Source of the DNA: Simmondsia chinensis
Taxonomy: Eukaryota; Streptophyta; Magnoliopsida; Caryophyllales; Simmondsiaceae
Assembly (NCBI GenBank): GCA_018398585.1
Contig: JAGTTD010000010.1
Location: 23,941,739 to 24,005,738, forward strand
DNA length: 64,000 nucleotides
Reading direction: 5' to 3'
Below, piece by piece: positions 11,291-20,793 of the stretch. Each line of letters begins with the position of its first letter. Within the stretch, counting starts at the first letter, position 1. The position numbers and the translations under genes are program-made. Below the pieces are notes generated by a model. That model searched no databases. It had not been told where the DNA came from and saw only the letters and a program-made list of their open reading frames with translations.

Positions 11291-13092
11291 TTTTCCCAAT
11301 TTTAGTTATGCTTTTGGCTTAATGTTTTTTATGCTTTAATATTATATGTTCATTATGCTTGTATTAGCATAGAGATCTTTTAGATTTAAAGTTTAAAAAT
11401 TTTAAAGTTGTTTTTGCTGCTCCTGATTGAACTAATTTAAGAAAAATTTAGTTTCCAAAATTAAAATTTTCTAAACAGCCATTTTTAAGAAAGTTTTCCT
11501 AACCAATAACTCTGTTACCACTTGTTAGATTTTAGATAGTTAAAAACTTATTCTTGTTAACAGCTTTAGCCTAAATTTGATCTTGAAATTACAAACGACA
11601 ATAGAAGAAGAATCAACAAAAAAGAACAAATAGCACCGAATCTAAGTGGTTCAGCCCTATCAGTAAAGAGGCCTACTTATATTATTATAGACCAAAATCG
11701 ATTACAAATTACAAATTACCAACTACATACCATTTCACAACCTAGGCTATAAATACAGACTTTTTCCCTCTTAAAGCTTCTATAAATGAAACCTAAAGAG
11801 AAAAGTCAGAAAGTTATACCCGAGTCCTACTAAGAACCGCCATTGTTGATCATCGAAAGGGAGTTTTGTTTCATCATCATTTGGTTCACACCACATAGAA
11901 GCTCAGGGGCGGAGGAAAGGACGAACAAGGAACCTTATGGGGAAAAAAAACCTAAAAAACGCTTTGAAGAAACGGATTTGAGAAAATGAAAAACGGTGTA
12001 TAGTACCAATGCAAATTGCCCCTATTTATAGCCAAAGCTAAATCCGTATGCAACCAAATGTGGAGAAATCCCAGCCCACCCTTTCATTTAGATCAACGAA
12101 TAGGTCTGCTCTAAACAGACATAAATCAGGCACACAATATGCAGATGCAAGGAAAGATGAGGGCCACAGGATTTAAAATGGAGGAGTGTACTAAGAAGCT
12201 TGCCTAAGAAGTTTCAAGCTGCAAAATGGAATCAGGTAGAGCAAAGCCCGGAGGGGCAGCAGGCAGGGCAGGGACAGAGCGGGAAATGTAGGTTAAAGAT
12301 ATAAAACCCATTTTTACTATACATTGACCCTACATTTCATTTTAATTATGAAGTTGCCGCTGAAAATTCTAGGTTTTGGACAATAGTTAAAATGCTGCGT
12401 TTTGGGCCAACATGAGCCTAGGTTTCACATTGTGGTCTATAATTGTCTTCACATTTAGCGTATATAGGAGCCATATGTCGACATGCTTCAATCAATTATT
12501 TTGGTATATTTACCCGATCTTATCAATTAGTTTACTTTTCATTATAAGTTTATTTATTACTGTCATGACCATGAAGGATTCTAATGCATTTTAGTTGATT
12601 TTTGATGTTAAACTCTCATTTGAATTTAAATTTAGTTTTTTGCGGGAAAGGTGTTATGATCGAGACTAAACTCGAACCATAACCGCACTTCGATGATGGA
12701 TTCTCAGTATTCCCTCGAGCACCAACCTATGAAATAGGTCATTTTCCACCCTTGCGTTTTGAATATCGTTCAATACCATTGTCCTCCTGAAAAGGTGAAA
12801 ATGATTAGTTTGAACAATAGATTTATCATTACTAGCAAACATATTAATGACATTAACTTGAAGTGGACTAGGAAAGGGCCCTTATCGACACCCATCTGTT
12901 CTTCTCCGGGGAAAATTAAGTATCGTGCCTCAATGGCATCTTAGACCACATTTCTAAGAATCTTGCAGTTATCTGTTAAGTGAGCCAGCTAATCAAACCA
13001 TTTATAGTATACTGTCCCCTTGAGGGAATTGGGGTTACGTTTTTTCTGCTGTTGCCCCTAATCTTGGGCTTACTATCAAATGAGTATTGTCT
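11291..13092. other. Unassigned intergenic or old LTR sequence
   Basis: No coding frame of note. Around 11620-11690 GAATCTAAGTGGTTCAGCC followed by sequence rich in TACAAATTAC resembles LTR leader sequence of some plant elements, read on minus; tataaat occurs near 11749. At 12651 TGTTATGATCGAGACTAAAC resembles the start of reverse-oriented LTRs of the E8 family, but no end or partner was found. Confidence 0.35.
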
Positions 13093-13097
13093 CAAGT

Positions 13098-13466
13098 TGT
13101 TATGATTCCTCTAATTTTGGTTGTAATTGGTCTTGAATTGCGTGCAATTGCTATTGAGTGGTATTGGTGTTGTATTCAATTGTTAGTTGGCAGGCCAATT
13201 AGGGACCAAAGTTGGTTAGGAGTCAAAATAAGTCAAATGTGGTGGCTAGCTTGAGTTTGGCGGCAAATTCTGGTTTAGTCGGTTAGGTGGATGAGTCTTA
13301 GTGCAATGTATCAAGATCTATTATAAATAGTTTTAAATCATGGAGCCTCATCCTTCAATCAATAAAATTCAGATTTTCTTTCGGTTAATCACTCTTTAAT
13401 TCTCATCTCCTTCTCTATTTCTCATCCCTTTCTCTTCTTTTCTCATCTTAGGATTGGAAGTTAACA
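13098..13466 (+). mobile_element. Solo LTR of the chromodomain-element superfamily
   Basis: 369 bp beginning TGTTATGATTCC and ending GAAGTTAACA, flanked by CAAGT at 13093-13097 and 13467-13471. The layout equals that of the E4, E5, E7 and E9 LTRs: TGTTATGATT start, TATAAATA at 13322-13329, then a CT-rich stretch with repeated TTCTCATCTCC and CACTTC-type words, and an AACA end. No internal sequence remains, so recombination between two LTRs removed the body. Confidence 0.9.
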
Positions 13467-13471
13467 CAAGT

Positions 13472-14409
13472 CTTGGGATTGTATGTGTTTGCTTTATTTT
13501 GTTTATAATTAAGTGTGATGTGGTCGCCGTAAAAGTGAAATCAAAACAAAGGTGTAAAAGGGACTCAACGTGACTAGGGAGTGAGCATAAATTCGAACAT
13601 CAAGTCTTTGACCTCAACCACTCACTATTTTCAGAAAAAAGGTTGTGATATTTTAGTGTATCTGACATTGGTTATACCTTGAGTTCAGCTTATGCATCAA
13701 TTAAGAAGACTTGGTTAAATTTTTTGTATAAATATTGACAGAAAACTAAAGGGATATGGACATAACACAAATGGCAATTACAGTGATGGAGTAGGCCCAC
13801 AGACACCTTTCCTCGTATACTTAAAAGTCAGGAACTGAGGTAGAGGGAAATCCAAAAGCTCAGCAGTCCACTTATAAGGCTAAGTCAAACACGTTTTTTA
13901 ATCTTGGCACCCTTGACTTACAATAACTCAAATAAGTTTAGGTTAGACAAGATTAGGGTGAACCAAACCATATTCAGGTCACTGGACTAGGACCTACAGA
14001 ATCAAGGTCAAGCCTTGGCTATGAAAGCCCTAATGAATGGCGTGAACCTAAGTTCACCTGACTTATCAAGGAGTGGCAGCAGTGTTAAAACCTATCCAAT
14101 CAAGGTCAAGCCTTAGCCCTCAATACCTTAAACTAGAGCCTCAATTCTCAACTTGTCAAAATTCAGGAACAGATTAAAACAGGAAGGTCATACCTAAAGC
14201 TCGAAAGAATGTATTACAGAAGAAGCAAGTACAACAAGTTCTATTCAAAGCAAAGCTAGGGTAAGTTACAGTACTCCTAAGAAAAGAGCACAAGTGTGCT
14301 GCAATGAAAAATTTGAAGAAATTTTGTATTGAGTGTGTTCACTTATTGGAACTGTAGTAGAGTCCCTTATTTATGGAAAAACTAAATAACGACTGTCACG
14401 TGAATGATC
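13472..14409 (-). other. Probable R-U5 end of the minus-strand Tat-type LTR
   Basis: No coding frame. On the minus strand CCATAAATAAGGGACTC (near 14370-14388) looks like a TATA box, followed by leader-like sequence to about 14180 and then unassigned AT-rich sequence. Position agrees with a Tat/Ogre LTR whose upstream half lies at 25657-26960. This is inference; the other LTR of that element is not in the window. Confidence 0.35.
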
Positions 14410-14418
14410 GATGAACTT

Positions 14419-14538
14419 AAGGTTCATTTACCAGACACTAATGCACCGAATCTCATTATAACTCTGAAGTTAAGCTTGCTTGGTCGAGAGTAGTACTAGG
14501 ATGAGTGACCTCCTAGGAAGTCCTTGCGTTGCCAACAC
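14419..14538 (+). pseudogene. 5S rRNA-derived sequence
   Basis: Aligns along the whole of plant 5S rRNA: ACCAGacACTAAtGCACCG early, then GAAGTTAAGCTTGCT (box A, 14466-14480), an intermediate element changed to TGGTCG, box C AGTACTAGGATGaGTG (about 14491-14506), and TCCTAGGAAGTCCTTGCGTTG at the 3' end. Many substitutions, several of CpG type, and no terminating T run, so it is not a working 5S gene. The promoter boxes may have driven pol III transcription of the SINE. Confidence 0.85.
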
Positions 14539-14594
14539 TATAAGGTTGGCTGCCTCTCGGCAAGATTACATCGTAAGGGGTAAGGCTGTGTACA

Positions 14595-14631
14595 CCCCCC
14601 CCCCCCCCCCCCCCCCCCCCCGAAACCCGCT
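14595..14631. repeat. Poly-C run, 37 bases
   Basis: Uninterrupted C run within the SINE body, where related SINEs have a short C-rich GACCCTCCCC stretch. Either a slippage expansion or an assembly artefact. Confidence 0.9.
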
Positions 14632-14867
14632 TAGGTGGGAGCCATTGAGGCACTGTGTCTGTTGTTGTTGTTGGATGCTTGATGAACTTTACCATGATTT
14701 AGTTTCGAGGGGAATTCCTTAGACCCCACACCTGAATTTCTAGCTGAAATCCCTTCTAGAAGCCCTATGTTTTCTTATATTAAGTTTAGTGCCCAAGTGT
14801 CTGAGATTGCACTCCAAGTAACTGTCTCAAGCTTAGAAACCACTTATCTTGCGGCCTTCTTGGCAGT

Positions 14868-15291
14868 TGTTAAGTTTCAATTGAAAGACTGAAGTTAACT
14901 TGTGAAAGAGAGAGTTTAGGTGAGAAGAGAAATGAAAATTAGATGAGAGACTAGTGAAGTAAGTGAGAATTAGAGAGTAAATATCTCAAAGGATATGTTG
15001 CATTTTCATTGAATGAATGAATCTTACAATTAAACAAGCTATTTATAGAAATCTAGATACATTGCTTCAAGATAAAGCTTAACTGACTTAGAATAGCCCA
15101 GCCACCACAATTGACCTAATCTTGACCACAAACTGACTTAACTAACATTTAAAAAGCTTTGGCCAAGCTACCGGCAATACAATTTACTTAACAAAACCCA
15201 GCACTTTACTAAACCTTATGACAGACGCTCCAAGTAGGATATTACTGCAACAATGTAGCAACAACGAGCTTCACATAGCCAGATCATAACA
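14868..15291 (-). repeat. E3 3' LTR
   Basis: Plus-strand start TGTTAAGTTTCAATTG and end GATCATAACA, collinear with 25226-25651. Minus-strand TATA-type sequence ctatttatag near 15042. Confidence 0.95.
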
Positions 15292-15303
15292 TTCCCCTCC
15301 TCT
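15292..15303 (-). promoter_or_regulatory. E3 polypurine tract
   Basis: Minus strand AAGAGGAGGGGAA directly before the LTR. Confidence 0.85.
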
Positions 15304-15321
15304 TGAGAAACATTCTTGTCC

Positions 15322-15780
15322 TCAAGAACGAAGCGTGGGAAATTGACTCTTCAAAAATGGAAATTCTTCCCATGTTGTAAATTGCTTGTCGAAATTAGCC
15401 CATTGCACCAATACTTCTTGAATTGTCCTGCCACTGACCTTCAGCTCTCGAGTAGCCAACAAAACAGAAGGTTGCAGCAACATTGCACCGTTTGAACTAG
15501 CTTCTGGTGGTTCCTTTGCCCTTTTATAGCCTTTCTTTACCTGTTTCTTAAGCATTAACACATGGAAACCTAGGTGAATGTATGAGTTAGGAGGTAAATC
15601 GAGCTTATATGCTAGTTTGCAGATCCTTTCCACAATCTTGTATGGCACAAAGAATTGAGCACTTAGGTTGACATTCTTCCTCACAGCTATGGTGGATTGT
15701 CTATAGGGTTGGAGTTTGAGATAACCATATCTCCAACTTCAAAACTCTTGTCCACGCGTTTCTTGTCAGCATACATCTTC
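15322..15780 (-). pseudogene. E3 integrase C-terminus: GPY/F module and chromodomain
   Basis: On the minus strand a 120-codon frame (15684-15322) contains the GPY/F-like FFVPYKIVERI and KLAYKLDLPPNSYIHLGFHV segment, a linker, then a chromodomain-like end EVLVQWANFDKQFTTWEEF with the aromatic and WE residues of the family. The chromodomain directs integration toward marked chromatin in this lineage. Just upstream (15690-15780) the DKxRVDKSFEVGD and Y-rich segment is present but out of frame. The stop falls inside a conserved hairpin (15311-15330). Confidence 0.85.
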
Positions 15781-15789
15781 ATTCTTGCT

Positions 15790-16798
15790 TGGGCTTAATG
15801 ATGATTGTTTTTTAATAATTACATCAATTGCCTTCTTTGCTGCATTAAATCAGTTACTTCTAGTACTGGAGACATCACTTTTTGCAGCATAAATGGATTG
15901 GGAGGATCATAGCCATAAAGTGCCTTGAAAGGAATAGTCCCAATCGAAGCATGAGCATGTGTATTGTACCAATGCTCCGCTAAAGATAGCCATTTATTCC
16001 ACTCCATTGGAGAAGTGAACACCATGCTTCTGAGGTAATGTTCGATGCACTGATCGACTCTTTCAGTCTGACCATCTGTCTGGGGATGCTAGGATGAGCT
16101 AAGAGCCAAAGTTGTCCTCAACAAGTTAAATAACTCCTTCCAAAAGTGACTAGTGAAGATCCTATCACGATCGGATATAATGGATTGAGGTAATCTATGC
16201 AATTTGTAAATGTTGTTCAAGAAGCATTTGGCCAACTTCTCAAATGTAACAGGCCAAACCAAAGCGATGAAGTGACTGAACTTATTGAAACAATCAAACA
16301 CTACCCAAATCACCTTCTTGTCTTCTTACTTTGGCAATCCCTCAATGAAATCCATACTTATGTTCACCCCGGCTCCTTCAGGAACAGGGAGAGGTTGTAA
16401 AAAACCATGATACCTATGATCTCCAAGCTTGGTTTGTTGACAAACAACGTAAGTTTGAACAAATTCTGCCATTGCCTTTTTCAATCCAGGCTAAGTGAAA
16501 TGTGCTTTTGATTCTTTGATAAGTGCCTTCAACCCATGAGTGACCTCCCCACGCAGAATCATGAGAAGTACTAATAATCTGATCTCTCAACCCAGTGGAG
16601 GAGCCTATGTACATCTTGCCTTTCAATCTGATTATTCCTTTTGTTGCCGAGATCTTAGCATCTATAACAACATTGCTAAATCCCTTCATGCCGAAGGTTG
16701 TAATACACTCTTGTGCAAAAGAGTCATCTTCGTAGGATTAGTACACCTCTTCTATCCAAGATGGAAGAAAAATAGATATGGCTCCATAAAATCCTTGT
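15790..16798 (-). pseudogene. E3 integrase, zinc-binding and catalytic core
   Basis: Minus strand, several frames. Zinc-binding region 16689-16414 with HDSAWGGHS and GTYQRIK; the later Cys pair is only partly kept (CSNLRCLST). Catalytic core: SMDFIEGLPK (first Asp, near 16345), IISDRDRIF (second Asp, near 16170), and PQTDGQTERV-like sequence across a frame change near 16075 (Glu). The 15819-16025 frame holds WLSLAEHWYNT and FKALYGYDPP. All three DDE residues can be located but the frames are broken, so it is inactive. Confidence 0.85.
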
Positions 16799-17440
16799 TC
16801 ACAGTCCTCCAATCTGTGTGATAATGCATCTACAGCTATGGTTTCCCTTTTCTGTACTCATGACATAGTCAAGGCCCAACATCTTCATCGACCCCTTCTG
16901 TTGAATTCTTGTAAGAAATTTTTGCTCGAGAAGATGCTTTAAACTCCGATGATCCGTCTTGATAACAAGTCTGTGCCCATCTAAGTAGTGTCTCCATTTG
17001 TTTGCAGGTAGAAATATTGCCAGATATTCTTTCTCATAGGTAGACATTGCTTGGTGCTTGAAACTTAAGGCCTAACTAAGGTAGGCAATTGGTCTTCTTG
17101 TCTGTGGTAGAACTGCTCCAATGCCAGTTCCACTTGCATCTGTTTCAAGAATGAACTCCTCAGCAAAATTTGGCATTGCTAAAGCTGGAGCCTCACACAT
17201 GGCTGACTTCAGAGCCTCAAATGCTCCCTGAGCCTAATCTGACCATCTAAATGCATCTTTCTTAAGTAATTCTATTAAGGGCTTTGCAATAGAACCAAAT
17301 CCAGCTGTAAACTTTCGGTTATAGCCTGTCAAACCCAGGAACCCTCGCAGCTGCTTTATTGATACTAGAATGGGCCATTCCTTCATGGCTTGAATCTTGG
17401 AAGGATTAGTGCAAACTCTTTTATGCGATATCACGTGGCC
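16799..17440 (-). pseudogene. E3 RT connection and RNase H
   Basis: Minus strand. 17434-17234 reads the RT/RNase H connection ([32 protein letters not shown]). The RNase H domain follows with stops, then 17047-16799 reads STYEKEYLAIFLPANKWRHY, KTDHRSLKHLLEQ and a degenerate end. Catalytic order is recognisable but the frame is closed by several stops. Confidence 0.85.
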
Positions 17441-17452
17441 TAAATACTCTTA

Positions 17453-18169
17453 TTATGTCTGCACAAATGAGCACTTAGTTAATTTTGCATAGAACTTGTG
17501 ATTGCGCATTGCCAGAAATGCCTCCCTCAAATGCTTGAGATGATCTTCAAAAGAGGGACTGTAAATAAGGATATCATCAAAAAAGACCAACACAAATCTT
17601 CTCAAGAATGGCTTGTAGACATCATTTGTGGTAGCTTGGAAAGTAGCCGGAGCACTGGTTAAGCCAAATGGCATTACCACAATCTCATAATGCCCATGAT
17701 GAGTTTGAAAGGTAGTCTTGAATAGATCGTGCTCAAGAACTCTAATTTGATGATAACCCTGCCTCAAATCAAGTTTAGTGAAGAAGTGTGCTCCATATAA
17801 CTCATTTAACAAATCATCTATGATAGGAATAGGGAACTTGTCTTTCACTTTCAACGAATTTAGCTGCCTACAATTGATGCACGTCCTAGTTGATGCATCC
17901 TTCTTTTTGACCAATATAACAAGAGAAGCGAAAGGGCTGTGGCTTGGTCTGATGAAGCATGTCTTGAGCAACTCCTCTACTTTCTTCTCAATCTCAGTCT
18001 TCTGAGCATAAGGATATTTGTAAGGCCTTAGCTTTACTGGCTCAGCATTAGACTTAAGAGGAATGGCATGATCAAGGTTCCACTTTGGAGGCAAGGTCTT
18101 AGGCTGCTCAAATATATCTTCAAACTCCTCAATCAATGATTGCACCTTAGGCTGAGGAATGAATCCCAA
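17453..18169 (-). pseudogene. E3 reverse transcriptase, 238-codon open segment
   Basis: The best-preserved pol segment in the window: one frame without stops covering nearly all of the RT fingers and palm. It shows [50 protein letters not shown] (first catalytic Asp), VVMPFGLTSAPATFQ and [10 protein letters not shown] (the FDD pair). All three catalytic aspartates are present. A stop at the 3' end separates it from the connection domain, so no complete polyprotein is possible. Confidence 0.9.
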
Positions 18170-18189
18170 TTCAGTTGGAGAGATTACAA

Positions 18190-18609
18190 ACAGTTGGCCA
18201 ATCCACTGATAGGCACTCTTTTTGAATCAACCCTGTAGGCTCAGCCTTTAATTAGTTGTAGCTGAGCTTGATCTTACATGCTGTGCAAGGTAACCTTAGA
18301 TCCATGAATCTCAAAGGACACTGTTAGCTTTACAAAATCAAATATTACTAGATTAAAAGACCTCATCCAGTCAACTCCTAACACCATGTCGCATCCACCT
18401 CAAGGAAGAATCCTGAAATCATAAGTAAACTGGTGCTCCTGCATTAACCGCTGAAATGCTTTGCATTTGTTCTGAGTAAGAAGGGAATTCTCATCTGCAA
18501 CTGTCACTGCCAAGGGATGAGTCTTGATCACCTCATGTCCCGCTTTCTTTACCACTTTAGGATCAACAAAGCTATGAGTGCTCCCATTATCAATTCAGAC
18601 AACAAATGG
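18190..18609 (-). pseudogene. E3 aspartic protease
   Basis: Minus strand. The active-site motif reads IDNGSTHSFVD near 18565-18595, with DNG where relatives have DSG; the Asp is kept. Then HPLAVTVAD, YDFRIL and GGCDMVLGVDWMR, the usual second half of the retroviral-type protease. A stop just before the motif and others downstream break it. Confidence 0.8.
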
Positions 18610-19375
18610 TCTCTTGCCAGCTTTCCCTTTTATTCTTATGGTGTTATGAGCTCCATTTCCAGTTAAAGACTTCATGGAGATTTCAATTTCATCATCAATA
18701 ATTTCCTCTGGTGACTTTGGGTCAGAACTATCTTCATCAGCCTCAGATTCATCACTATCAGAATGCACACCAGTGATAACACCTCTAGTAGACATTAAGA
18801 ACTTAGAACTGCACTCGTGTCCAAGCTGATAAGGCTCATTACACTTATAACACGGTCTTGAGAACTTCTTCTCAACAGAATGAGATGCCTTAGATCCAAC
18901 TGGATCCTTCTGATAAGGTTTGGAACTTCCTCCTTTGAACTTGGTTCTGTCACTTGAAGTGAGGACAGTAGCTTCAATAAGCTTTGCTTTCACATAAGCC
19001 TGGGATAGAGTTCTAGGCCCAATTGCTTTCACAAGATTTTTAATTCTTGGCTTCAAACCACTTATAAAACTTGAGACATTATATGCCTCTGTTGCTTGAG
19101 GACGAGTGGCTATCATACTTGCTCTGAGATTCTCAAATCTCGTCATATACTCCTTTACTGTTGTTGTTTGAAACACCTTGCTGAAGTTATCAACAACATC
19201 ACTGGAATCCTTATCACCATAATGCTCGCATAACTCTTCCACAAATTCATCCCAAGAAAGGATAGGATTGCTCTTCAACAAGCTATAGAACCACACCTCA
19301 TGATCTCCATGGAGGTGTACTACTCAATTCCACTTTTTACGCTTCTCTTATGTTGTAGAAATGAAAATACTAATC
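18610..19375 (-). pseudogene. E3 gag, C-terminal part
   Basis: Minus strand, 233 open codons (19296-18595). Capsid core WFYSLLKSNPILSWDEFVEE, YGDKDSSDVVDNF, VKEYMTRFENLRASM and SSFISGLKPRIKNLV, then a zinc knuckle CYKCNEPYQLGHEC, and an acidic stretch rich in Asp and Glu leading to the protease. The N-terminal part is at 24360-25138, separated by E4. Confidence 0.9.
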
Positions 19376-19835
19376 TGTTATGAATGTGACAATCCAAGGC
19401 ATGAGCTGGTGGAGCCTGTGAGCTGTGTTCGGTTGCTGCTACTATGCTGCTGCTGTTAGTTACTTTCAATTAGCAATGTTAATAATAAGTTGGTATTGGT
19501 TAGTCAGTTGTCTTGGTGCCAATAAGCTTTAGAAGTTAGTTAGTAGATATTTTTCATATGCTTAGACATTTTGGTAAGTTGGTTGGTTGTGATGTCTGGA
19601 TCCAATTTATTAGATCATATCTTGTAAGTAGTATAAAAAGGACGTTCTAGTTTGTAATCCTCATAACTTTGATGAATGATAAATTGATATCTTTTGATAT
19701 CTCTCTCTACTTCTCATCCCCTTTCACTTCTTTCTCACATCTGACTCTCTCTATTTTCTCATCTTCTTCACTTCTTTCCTATCTCATACTCTCTTTATCT
19801 TTGGTCAGGATCAAGATTTAATCTCGATTTTAACA
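19376..19835 (+). repeat. E4 5' LTR
   Basis: TGTTATGAATGTGAC to CGATTTTAACA, TATAAAAA at 19632-19639, then a CT-rich region. About 25 differences from the 3' LTR by eye, mostly transitions. Confidence 0.95.
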
Positions 19836-19837
19836 AT

Positions 19838-19850
19838 TGGTATCAGAGCC
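19838..19850 (+). promoter_or_regulatory. E4 primer-binding site, initiator tRNA-Met
   Basis: TTGGTATCAGAGC two bases after the LTR, an unmutated match to the usual plant tRNA-iMet site. Confidence 0.95.
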
Positions 19851-20793
19851 TCGTTTGGCTTCCAAATCAAAAGTGATTTGTTATCAAATATCCTTTGATT
19901 GCATTGCAATTTGCTTAAGAATTCAGTTCTGAATTTTATTGTAAATTGCAGAGAAAAGTTGCTTGAAAATCACATTAAAAGAGGTTCAATTGTGGATCGG
20001 TTGTGAGTCTTTGAATTCAAGCTTCTGTTGATCACATTGATGACAGTTAAATAGAAGAATTCAGTGATTGAAAAGCAAAGTCAGTTTGATCGTATATGTG
20101 ATCAGAATTGAGAGTTAATTGCAATACTTTGATCACATTCAGTTGAGCATATCAATTTCTGTTTGCTGCATTATTCTTGTTGAATTCAGTAAGCTGAAGT
20201 GAGTGTTGGATCAATCTTGTACTTGATCAAAATCAGAAAGATCAGCTTTAGCAAAACTGAATTGAGGTAAATTCAGATTCTACAATTCAGTAACTGAGGT
20301 TGAGGTAACGGTTTCTGAACTTCAAGCTGCATTTCGATGAGAATTTGTGTTTGTTGCTGGTTTGTGATGAAATTGTGTTGATAAGCATAGAAGTGGTGAG
20401 ACTTCATCAGAATCTGCGTTTGATTCTAAAGAATTATATGCTATAGAGTTGAGATTTGTTTAGACGAAATCTGACAGTGGACTGAGAAACGAAAGTGTTG
20501 AAAATCCGATTTCGTCCGGGAAGTTAGCTTTGAGTATTGTGTTCAGGACTTAATTGCGATCTAGAGTCGAGCTTAATTCAGAAGTGTAAGTCAAATTACT
20601 CAACTAACATTGCGGTTAGGGTTTGCTCGAGTTTCCTCTGTTCGAAGTTCATCAGTTAGGGTTTGGAATCTGTGGTGATTCTTAAAATTGATCTTGAAAT
20701 TTCAGAAAATTGTTGATCATAACTAGTGATTGTGCTACTGTTGAGTCGAAAATCAATTAGGTCAATTCACAGTGTGAAGTTTAAGAGCGAATT
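19851..20793 (+). other. E4 leader
   Basis: About 940 bases without a long frame, rich in GATCA and AATTCAG words. It is longer than the leaders of E5, E7 and E9 (about 100-400 bases) and may hold packaging signals; nothing specific is visible. Confidence 0.6.

Larger units (their letters stand above)
14419..14680 (+). mobile_element. 5S-rRNA-headed SINE with (TTG)n tail
   Basis: A full-length 5S-rRNA-like head (14419-14538) runs into a body with GGTAAGGCTGTGTAC, a C run, AAACCCGCTTAGGTGGGAGCC and a tail GTTGTTGTTGTTG (14661-14673). The body and tail match the 3' part of tRNA-derived plant SINEs of the TS/Au kind, as I recall them. GATGAACTT occurs directly before the head (14410-14418) and just after the tail (14681-14689), a 9-bp duplication showing the unit moved as one piece by LINE-type retroposition. 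Alternative: a fragment of a Cassandra TRIM, whose LTRs carry 5S sequence, but no TRIM LTR ends are seen. Confidence 0.8.

Noticed and set aside
12651..12760. Possible second solo LTR starting TGTTATGATCGAGAC
   Set aside because: No matching end, no CT- or GA-rich block and no duplication found.
14419..14538. Functional 5S rRNA gene
   Set aside because: Many substitutions including the internal promoter, no T-run terminator, single unit, and it is fused to a SINE body with duplicated flanks.
14480..14722. Frames through the poly-C run giving polyproline or polyglycine
   Set aside because: Produced by the homopolymer and the 5S-derived sequence.
16540..16821. Plus-strand frame in E3
   Set aside because: Antisense shadow of E3 integrase; no independent support. 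The same holds for the other opposite-strand frames in E3, E5, E6, E7 and E9.
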